Assembly (NCBI GenBank): GCA_029204225.1
Contig: CM055105.1
Coordinates: 14,039,221-14,103,220 of the forward strand
Source of the DNA: Diphasiastrum complanatum
Taxonomy: Eukaryota; Streptophyta; Lycopodiopsida; Lycopodiales; Lycopodiaceae
DNA: 64,000 bases
Reading direction: 5' to 3'
In this document: piece by piece, positions 10,731 to 22,000 of the stretch
Numbering within the stretch: position 1 is the stretch's first letter
Layout: every line of letters starts with the position of its first letter
Program-made: the position numbers and the translations under genes
The notes under the pieces: generated by a model
Told to the model about the DNA's origin: nothing
Seen by the model: the letters and a program-made list of their open reading frames with translations, nothing else
Database searches by the model: none

Positions 10731-13001
10731 CTGCACAGGATTTGTAAGTTGAGTTTTTTGATGTTGTAGGATGCAGCAATCATTTTACTGAACATTCAAG
10801 GCGACAGAAAGGTCAGAACGTAATTACATTCTCAATGAAAGTCGCAGTAGCCTTGCCAGGCCTCACAGAAGGGATTGAGGCACCCTGACGCTTCAGTTGC
10901 TCACTGACATCAGCTGGATTTAGCTGCATAAACGTGTACAAGTAGTTGAAAACACCAACCAGCACAATATTTGTGGGTAGGTACAATGTTCCTGCAAATA
11001 GAAGCCCATGAAACAATCCCTGACAGAGCTCAGTCACAAGCATATAAAAGTATTGCGGCTTCATTTTACTGCAAAAATTTGTCCATGATAAGGCATTCAC
11101 TTGTCTTCTTCATAGAACTACTAAGACCCATGGAGGCTGGAAACAAAACACCTTGATTTCAAATAAAATCTGCACATTCATGAACCAACAGGTGTGTGTT
11201 TGAAGGTATTCATGGGAAGCTCTAGAATTCTGAAAGGAACAAAAATATAAGAAACTGTTCAAATCCATAGCCAAGTGGCTTGATCGTTGTCAGATCAACG
11301 ATGGTATGGGATATCAAGATTGAAAATCCAACAGAAAAACTTCCATTTTTGCTGGTCTGAACTCTTCATGCATCACTTATATCGCTGAAGAACACTTTGC
11401 ATATTTTACTACCTTTCATGCTTGTGAGAGCAATGGAATGAGAATGAATATGCAAATCTCTTACCACCAGGATTCAGGGCGATAACAGCATTTTTCAAAG
11501 AGGAGGCTCCTGTAAAGCGTGCTATGGATGAAGGAAGAGCCAATAAGGATGTCGAAAATATGATAGGCATCATTCCTGAGCTATTTACCTGCAATGACCA
11601 AAACACATTAAGGAATGTGCTCTAACCTAAAAGAGACTCTGAACACCTTGAATGCATTGAATAATAATGTGTTATAAATAGAGCCATCTTGTTTAGTCCA
11701 GCTTAATCTTAGATAATGGAGGTTTCAACAAATCAGATACAAATGTTCCTAAATTACTACCCACAAGCTTTGATAGAGCACCCTATAATAAGCTGACTTT
11801 AACTATCTTAACAAGACCAGCCAACGGAATGGAGCAGAAGGGTCTTTGGGCTGATTGTAAAGAAACACCGATATTGACCAGTGGAGGATGAGCAGCATTC
11901 TTGGCTTACTTCCAGTTATCTCCTTTGCCAGTCAACATCTACTCGCTTCAGTTCAGCATCCATGGCATCTTTCATTGCAAACTATGAACGTCATTCAGTC
12001 CATGCTGTCACATACGCTCGGACAAATTATGTTGGCTTGTTTTAGTGGGTCAATAGGGGCCCAATCAGGAGCAAGCCTAACTAGGCCCAAGGAGACTTGA
12101 GGAATAAGTGCACAAGTTTATACTGGGCAAAGAGAGTGAATAGTTTCTAGGCTTTTGCCTTAACAATGGTTGTTTGCCAATTGTTCCTAGCTCTTTTCTT
12201 ACCAGAGTGCAAGAATCCCAGTTCCCACTGCAGAGGAATTCATCAACGAGTGGCACACGAAGCTTGCAGAGGTGAAGGCGTTCTTGGAGCAATCACAACG
12301 CAGTATGGCAGCCGACATGAATCCACATCGACGAGAATTGGAATTGAATGAAGGTGATCAAGTTTGGCTGAACTTCTGAATATCACCTTTCCAAAAGGGC
12401 TATCAGATAAGTTTGTTTGCCCTTACGCTGGTCTCTACTACATCAAGAAAAAGATCAACCCAGTGGCTTATCGATTGGCACTGCCATCAACTTTGGATAT
12501 AAAAAACGTGTTTCATATCTCATTACTCAAACGGTACAAACCGGAGGAGCGATTTGATAGTCAACATGAACTCTGCCACCCGCCAACACCAATTGATGAT
12601 ACAAAAGGACGACTTGCTCAGTATATATAGATAGTAACATGTTTCAGCCTTGGATAGGCCCAACAAATCTGATGTTCATTGTTTGTTTTGACATAAACTC
12701 TTGGAGGGGATTGACCCTCAAAGTCGCTATGTTGAACAGATTTTTAACATACACTTCCTTGAAAATGCCTTTCTTCTGACGTGGCCTGAAGGTCTAATAA
12801 AGGAATCCAACAATTTGTTATGGGTTCACTTGAAAATCCAGTTTATACCATCCCATAAACTTTGATCACAATCATCCAAACAGACTTTTAAACAGACCTC
12901 GAGCTGCAATGGATCTCAGGCGCCGAGCTGCCTTTGTATGGAATTGTAGCACTCAGGGAGAACTAAGCAAAAGCACACCACCTGTGCGCGCGCGCGAGCA
13001 C

Positions 13002-13073
<72 letters not shown>

Positions 13074-16000
13074 TATTAATGTCTTTTGGGCACCCGTGGG
13101 TGAAGACTAAAAAGAAAATATGTACAAGCAACAGTGGAAGCATCATCCCTAGGAGGACGTGGCCATAAAATGCTATAAACTAGCTACGAATTAAAGTAGA
13201 ACAAAGCAGAAGTGATATAAGCCCACAACCCGGGCCAGGTACAACAGAACCTGGGCCAGGTGGAGAATAAGTACATATCAGCGAAAGTAAGTGTGAAGTG
13301 TCCGTTGAGTGGAGTGTACAATGGGCCCTGATGGAGGCAAGTGGCGACTACATCTGGGCTTTTTCCGCGGTGGCATAGGGATAAAAATCTCATCATCGGA
13401 GTCAGCAGCATGTGCTCGAGTCCGAAAAAAGCCAGTGAGAAGCAGCTGTTGGGAGTCTAGCCAAGTCAATAGGCAAATTGAACAATATCTACAAAGTTAT
13501 GTGGCTTGGGACCAATCGGATTGGGTCAGCCACTTGCATATCCTTGAGTTTGCACATAACAATCAACTGAATGGATCTGCTGAAAAGGCACCATTCGAAA
13601 TAAACAATGGTTGTTTGCCAATTGTTCCTAGCTCTTTTCTTACCAGAGTGCAAGAATCCCAGTTCCCACTGCAGAGGAATTCATCAACGAGTGGCACACG
13701 AAGCTTGCAGAGGTGAAGGCGTTCTTGGAGCAATCACAACGCAGTATGGCAGCCGACATGAATCCACATCGACGAAAATTGGAATTGAATGAAGGTGATC
13801 AAGTTTGGCTGAACTTCAAGAATATCACATTTCCAAAAGGGCTATCAGATAAGTTTGTTTGCCCTTACGCTGGTCTCTACTACATCACGAAAAAGATCAA
13901 CCCAGTGGCTTATCATTGGCACTGCCATCAACTTTGGATATAAAAAAAAGTGTTTCATATCTCATTACTAAAACGGTACAAACCGGAGGAGCGACTTGAT
14001 AGTCACCGCCAACAACAATTTCTGATACAAAAGGACGACTTGCTCCATAACAAGTATTGGCACATAGAAAGCAAACTGGTATTCAACGTGAATATCTAGT
14101 GAAGTGGCGGTGACTCATTGAGGCTTCTTTTTCTTCAGTTTGGCTGGTGAATCAAGCATGTGCCATGTCTCGTAAGTCTAGTTTGGCCCTAATGAGGACA
14201 TTAGCTTTCTAAAACGAGAGGAGGATGTTGTAAAGCTGACTCGGGAGCACCAAGTGTGCCCCCTAAGACTTTGAGGGGTGACACTCCCAAAAGTCCCAAA
14301 GCAAAGTTAGGAAGTCAAGGACCGAGCCTCCAACTTGTGGTGAGCCAGTCAAGTAGTTACAAGTCATGAGCTAGCTTTGGAGCTTGAGTCCCGGCCTAGT
14401 TAGCTCCTGGGACCCATGTCTAGGAGCTAAGATGCTTCTGCCCGCTGGGACAGCTCCCGGGATCCATATTCGTGAGCTAGACTAATTCTGCCAACCTTGC
14501 CAAGCTTAATTAGCAAAATAAAAATGAAGTTTAGAAAAGCGTGCTTTACTAGACAACACTATATTCCAAGATAGAGGGGGAGCACCAAATCGCATCAAAA
14601 CTATAGGGGGAGTCTGGCAGACAAACTTGGGTAGCTCAACCAGCGCCAGGAATCCAGTCACCAGGTCTTAGCTCACTCTACCAGCACGAGCCAAGTACAA
14701 TGCCTAGCATGTGTTGGTGGCCCCGAGACCAGCAGTCTATGTATGAATGTAACCTCTTCCAAATTTAATAAAGTTGATCCTTGGGGACGATTACCATTTC
14801 GGTTTCCCCTTCGAGACTGTTCCAAGTAGGACCTTTACTACAACCTTTTTGCATCATTGGCGCCTAAGGGTCCACGTCACCGATGTTTGGCCCATTGCTA
14901 TGTCATTTGGTCAGTTTAGCACCACTATGCCTTGGGATTTCACGAGTGACTTGTCTTTGCCTTTGGTTACCTTTGGGGACGGATTCTAAGTTGGCATGTC
15001 TGTTTTTTTGTATAATTACCGAGCATCTTGTTCGATGGAAGTGATGTACAGACAATGATGATTCCTGGGAAAAAGAAGGAAGCTTAAGGAGGAACTTTCC
15101 CAGTTTTAAGTTCTGAGGACAGAACTTGAATAAGGGGGGAAGAATGTCATGCCCATGAATGGTCTCGGATAGCGTGTCCATGCTAGAGATTGGTAGACCA
15201 ACAACCCGTAAGTAATTGTGACTATAAAGGAATTGGGACCCTTAAGTGTACATGGTCATAATTAATGGTTGTAGGCCTAAACACATGGTGGTGGAGTTGG
15301 TATGGGTCTTTCAGTGAGTCATTGGGGAACTGGATGACGTGGCCCAGATAGGCTGCAGAGGTGTCCAGTGAGGTGTCACAGTGCACTACTAGTGGTGCAT
15401 GGGCCTTGGAGGGTATAAGTATACCTATTGGGCTCTCACTAGTGTATGCTTGATACTGTGATTCCTCTTTCCATGACTATGATTGATCCATAGCTTGGGG
15501 GCTAGATCCGCACGATCTAGGTTTGGTTGGGTTGGTTTATCCACCATCCGTTCCCTTTGTTGTTGCTTTGTTCGGCATGCTTAGGATAGTATCCTGTGTG
15601 TAGGACTTTATAAGTACTATAACCAAGATAAATTGAAAAAGTTCAACATGCATCGAGATTGGTGAGAAACATAGTTATAAAGAATGTCATATTTTATTGA
15701 ATACAACGTCTGAACATTTTTGGGGGTTTGGGTGCCAAAATTTCATACAAATAGTGAACCCCCAATCCCCCCCCTGTTGAACCTCTCGGTCGCACTCTAG
15801 CGGGCCTAAGTGACTAGGTGGCTGGCTCCTCTTGTGTCTCTCCATCAGGGTCCACCAACAAGTCATCTAAAAAATCCCCCTGACCCTCATCCCCGCTCTT
15901 GTCCTCCCCCTCAATATCTCCCTCCTCCACCCACTCCTCCTGGTAATCATCCCCCAACTCCTCTCCACCCCCCTCATCATCCCCCTCTTCAGCCCTACTC

Positions 16001-19000
16001 CGCCTCTCTTCCCCCCCTATCTGCTCTCCGCTGACGACGCAAGGCCCGTGCATCTGCCTCTTCCTGCCTATACATCTCTCTATAAATCTCCTTCCTAATT
16101 TGTGCCATCGAGATTGATCATGCCTTTGTTTGAATTGCACTAGCCATCCTTTGTCTAATCAACTTGCTCTAATACCATGTAGCGGAAACATGAATGCGGA
16201 ACGAACAACAGGATCTAGACTAATGCAAATCACAAGCGATATCACAATCAGAAGAATTCGTATGACACAAGCAATCCTGGAAGAACAGTGTACTTTTAAA
16301 ACTTCTTCTGTATTAGATGGAGCCGACAGACAACATGCAGTACTTTGTTGCTTCACTTACACTTCTCTTTTTTCTTTTGATTATGGTCCTATGATATATA
16401 CTCCACACGAGGGAATTACAAGAAAGTTTAAGCGATTCAGTACAAGAAAAGTTTATGCTAAACTTCTAATTAACTGTGTGTAACTCTTGTTGAGCGCGTG
16501 GTTTTATCTCTTCACGACGGCCAAGCTTAACATTCGATAGTTCGAATGGTTTGAATGCGTCGACTATTGTCGTTGGCGAATGCGTCGACTGGTTCAAATG
16601 TTGGAGTGGTTCAACAATTCAAATTGTTCGAATGTGTCAATAGTTTGAGTAGTTCGACAATCGAATTGTTCGAATGTGTCGATAGTTCGAGTATTCTAGA
16701 GAAGTTCGACGCCTTGAATTGTTCGAATGTCGATAGTTCGAGTGTTCTCGATAGTTCAAGACTATTGGAAAGGAATCTTGAGTTCACCATTTCTAACATA
16801 ATGGAGTGTTTAGTCATTGATTTGTTTTCGAAAGTGTAGTGGAGGACAGGATCTTATGAGCCTGGTAGGTCTCAATATTGAGAAGTTGTAAGACCATAAT
16901 AGACATCTACTATCACTCAATAGGTACGCATTCATCGAACAGAACTTTACACATTTCTGTACGCATTTACCATCCCAGGGATGATTGAATGTCAATGTAT
17001 ACATCATTAATATTTTGAATCTGTACAATCATTGACACCCTCTACGGTGTTCACAACTATCTGGCTCCTTAGCAGCCATCTCATGGTCCACTTTATGGAA
17101 TGTGCATTGTGATTTTGATGTACAACAATTACTAGGACATTCAAAGTGTGTAATGATTTAGGAGTACCCTCCAAGTTCTTTTGGTTTTTTGAAGAGTGAT
17201 ATCACACTTAATTTCCGGTACAATTGTCATCGTTAAGCTCCGAGCAGAGAAACTATTCAGGATTGTTAGCATTTTGGTGCAATTGTACATAGTCTTGACT
17301 CAAGTGTAAGAAGCTAGTATTTTGGTTCTGACTCAAAATTACAGTTTCCACTTCCTGGATTTGAAGTTCAACGTCGTGCTTCTAAGAGTAAAACCATGCT
17401 GACTTTTTGTGGTTTGCTAACAATCATCACATATATAAGCTTACTCTTACGATGAACCTTAGTTCAATCACTATTCCGGTGCTTGATCAAACACTGGTCT
17501 TCTTTCAATTTAAGAAGAAATTTTTAGAAAGAAAGAAAGAAGAAAAAGTTTTTCCAATTTTTTACCGTAGCAAGTAAATAAATTAGAAACTTTGTTGTCT
17601 GGATTTTTAGAACTTTTTCCTGAAGATTTACCGCATGGTTTACCACCTAGCAAATATGTAGATCATGTACTAAACCTAGTACCCGGTACAGCACCTGTTT
17701 CTAAACCTCCGTATCGGGTTAGACAAAGGATGAAGATTAACAGATTATCTTGGGAAAGGCCAAATTCAGAACAGTTGTTCACCATGGGCCCAATCCTTTT
17801 GGTGAAAAAGAAAGAGGGGTCTATGCGTCTTTGCGTAGATTACAGAGCCCTCAATAAGGTCACTCACTATTAAGAATAAGTACCCAATGCCTCGGGCAGA
17901 CGAGTTGTTTGATCAACTGGACGGGGCTAAGTTTTTCAGTAAAATTGACCTTAGATCGGGATATCATCAGGTCCGTATAAAAGCGGATGATGCCCCGAAA
18001 ACAGCTTTTAGGACTCGTCATGGTCATTATGAGTTTAAGGTGATTCCATTTGCGCTCACAAATGCTCCAGCTACCTTTATGACTTTGATGAACAATGTCC
18101 TCAGACCATACTTAGGTAAGTTTGTAGTCGTATTTTTAGATGACATCCTCGTCTACAGTAAAATGAGGAAGGAGCATCTTAAACACCTCAAAAAGGTGTT
18201 TCAACTGCTTAGAAAGCATAAGCTTTATGCTAATAAACCTATGTGTGAATTCTTTGTTGAGGAAGTAGCTTATTTGGGTCACATTATCTCGGCGAATGGG
18301 ATTAAAATGAACCCCAGTAAGGTTAAAGCCATACTCAGTTGGCTGAGACCTCAGAATATTTTAGATCTACAGATCTTTCTAGGTTTGGCGGGATATTACA
18401 GAGGATTTGTCAAAGAATATGCTCAGATAGCAATTCCTACGACAAATCTTCTTAAGGGGAAGGAAAAGGAGTTCAAATGGGAGTCCGCAAAGCAGGAGAG
18501 CTTTGAGGCTCTCATAATTGCCTTAGCTACTGCACCAGTTTTAAAAGTCGTCGACCCCAATCAGTCATTTGTGGTCGAAACATATGCTAGTGACTTTGCG
18601 GTTGGTGTTGTACTAACGCAAAATGGACGACCAATTGCGTTCAAGAGTAAAAAACTCAAACCAGCACAGACTAGGTATAGTGCCTATGAAAAGGAACTCT
18701 TCTCCATAGTACATGCCCTTAAGATTTGGAGGCATTATTTGTATGGTGCCAACTTTGAGGTCCTGACACACCATGAAAGCCTTAGATACCTTTGCAATCA
18801 GCCTGAGCTCAGAGGTCGGAAAGCTCGTTGGGCTAAGTTAATGGAAGAGTTTGATATGTCTATCAGATATAGACGAGGGAAATTCAACACAGTAGCAGAT
18901 GCCCTTAGTAAAATGCCTATGATAAACGAGCTGAATTTTACTCAGATTCGTAGTGAGTTACTCGAGTCCTTGAGAGGGAAGTGCCAGCATGATGCTTACT

Positions 19001-22000
19001 TCTCTACTATCTGGAGGTCAGTCCAGAGCAGGCAGTCACAGACTTTAGAACCAGTTCCGGGGGCTGGTGCCAGTTCATCCAAGAATATGGCAACTTTCGT
19101 TGAGGATGATGAGTCCGAGTATACGTCAGATGACGTTGAGGACCCAAAGCCTGTTTTACCCAAGCAAACCGCAGTGGTTGAAGGTCAATTGACTCAAGGA
19201 TTCAAATGGAAACAGTATTCCATTCAAGATAAGTACTTGCTCTATAGAAACAGAGTATGTGTCCCCAATTCAGAGGATTATAGGCAGCAGGTCCTATATG
19301 AGTGTCATGACAGTCCTAGTGTGGGGCACCCAGGCTTTATTCATGCTATAACAAAGGACCAGAAAGCAGTATGTTCTTTTCAACCTGAAATTTCAATCTA
19401 TCTGCCACTACATTTATGAGTAAAGCTACAGACATGATGGTCATGAATCTGAAAGCTTCACTTCAGACCAAATATTCTTATAGGACATATTCAAATGGTT
19501 TCAGCCAATCAACCTAGAATGCAACAATATCAATAAAAAGAGAAGCTAGTTGAACCTGCAGCAAAACTAAACTAAACTTGAGGAAGACATTATAAGTTAA
19601 GACAGGGAAACATGGTTGATAACATGTTGTCATCTCTCATTGAATCGCAGTTAGTTTCCACATAAACAAACATAATAGTGAATGTACTCATTTGATATAC
19701 AATCACACATTGATGGAATCAAAAAACTTGAAAACGGGCATAGATTTAAAAGGCCATATCTGGGTAAAGGAAAAACCTTAAAAGGCAGGTAAGCTGCTTT
19801 GCGAACCCCTCCACTATATCTGACTGCATAATTGATAGGTATCTTTCTTTCTGCTTCCTTCAAGAAACAAGCGCTGGTTTCAGTTGTGACTAGAATTTAG
19901 TGCAGAGATTTAAGAATGACAAACAGAAAAATTGAAGAAACAAACTGAGCATGTTTTACAAGAAGGAGAAAAAAATCTACCTGGACATAAACAATCCCAA
20001 AAACAAGCACAAAAAAAGAGGCAAGGATAGCCAAAAGCCCTGTGTAGTTATTATCTGTTACTGCCTGTGCAACTGTCCTTCCAATTGATGCCGGCAGATA
20101 GGAGACGATGTTTGTGAAAATGATCAATGAAGTTCCACTCCCCAGTTTAAGGTCTGATATCTTCTCGCTAATATATGTTATTACAGCTGAACCTAAAGTC
20201 AACAAGGAGATTGACAATAACGCCCAGCCTGGGGTGAAATCATCAACATAAGGTCTAAGGTATAAGAGTTCTCCAATAGCCTGCAGAACAGGGATTTAAT
20301 TAATGCTAACATTAAAAAAACCCTGATAGAAGGTGCATCCGTGTGAGAGAGAGAGAGAGAGAGAGTAATTAAGTTAACAAGTTGAGCAAATCAGCTAAAT
20401 TGATTACATCCAAGCATGGTATGCATCAGACGGAGCATGTAATGTTATCAGAAACTATCAGGCTAAGACCTCCATGAAATCCTCGCCCTTTATTTCAACA
20501 TGCATAAAAAATAAACTGTCCTGCTCTCAGCATCAACTAGTGTACTCTACACAGTCTGGCCTAAACATAAAAAAATTACCTAATTCTGGTTAGCTCTACT
20601 GCCTATTAAGTAGTAAAAGAAGTAGGTAAATTTTTCAGATGTGTAGGAACATTTGTTAGTTACCGCTTGAATAACGTTTTAGATTTATAATGTTCCAATT
20701 TTCAGCCGACGGACGTTGATTTAACTCAAAAAATTCATGCAGTAGCTCATGGTTTTCAAACTCTTGCACTACTCATGTTATCATTAGTATTGTCCTACTA
20801 ATATAATTATTAATGAGCTTCACACACCATCTCACCAGAAATGATCCAATTCATGCTAGATGCAAAAGTAGCATTGTTCACGCTTTCCACCAATGCATGC
20901 AACAAAATCATAATGCCAATAGCACTATCCATGGTTTCCAGATCAAAGTCAGTTTCATACATGGAGTCATTTCACTTGCTGGCAATCAAAAATTACCATC
21001 ATACACTGGTTATAAATACCAGTACACACTTTTCATTTACATTCATCACACATGAATAACATAAATGAAACACTGGTTGAAGGAGCTCTTGACAACAAGG
21101 CAGGCTGTCGGGTTTTATAAGGAATGATCTTCGAACACTCGAATGACTTAATCCTCATCGATGACAACAAACCATTAGCTGGAACGACTCGGACAAAAAT
21201 GTCAGATGGTTGCAACTATTGGTGGGCAGCTATGAATAATAGGCAGAAGAGCTTTTTTTCCACACTAGGATGTTGAAAACTGTGCCATCAAGTGCAGAGA
21301 TAGAATAGCAACAACGACCTGAACTTAAGGCTTCACCATAGACACATAGAGGAAGAACCATGATGTTTTATGCTAATGAACTTTTATTGAAAATACGAAT
21401 GTAGTGACAAGATCTAAAGATGATAGCGACAGTGGCAGGCATAATAGTAGAAGTCTCCATAAGTATACTGACAAGTAATAATTGATAAGGTGGGTGTGGT
21501 GGGCCACTGGGCCTAATGCACAATGTAGAGTCCATAGATGGGCCACTGCACAATGTAGAGTCCATAGATGGCATTTGACTCATCTCTCCAAAAAAGAGGA
21601 AGCCACAACCCAAAAACAAAGCAATTTGGCTTTGATTTTTACTCATCTCAAAAGCCAATTGAGAAAAACATCTTGAGTTAATAAAGTGTATACCTGAAAT
21701 ATTGCAAATCCATATGAGGCATAGCGAGTGTATTGGAGGACTTTCTTCCTTCCAGCCTCTCCTTCTCTTCTCTGAAGCTCCTCCAATTTTGGAATGACGG
21801 GTACCAGCAACTGCACAACAATCTGGGCATCGACAAAAGGTACTATGCCCAAGGAAGAGATTCCAAGTCGTCCAATGCCGCCCCCCGAGAAGGCATCCAA
21901 TGCTCCTAGAAAACTACCTTCATCTATTTTGCTTGCAAAAGCAGCCCTATCGATGCCACTCAGTGGGATATATACTCCGACTCGGGAAAGAGCCAATAGT

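Larger units (their letters stand above)
11589..19776 (-). other. 8.19-kb SecY intron filled with retroelement fragments
   Basis: The flanking exons (PFK | VNSSG) join in phase, so this whole interval should be removed as one intron. It carries two copies of a gypsy integrase tail, a chromodomain remnant, at least three LTR-like pieces, a GA microsatellite, a degenerate 20-25-bp tandem repeat and a 1.8-kb gypsy RT-RNase H fragment. The remaining segments (11600-12160, 12650-12900, 16800-17585) show no coding feature. Confidence 0.8.

Noticed and set aside
15810-16034. Pro-rich plus-strand frame
   Set aside because: Reverse reading of the acidic Glu/Asp/Gly tract on the minus strand; no evidence that either is a functional gene.
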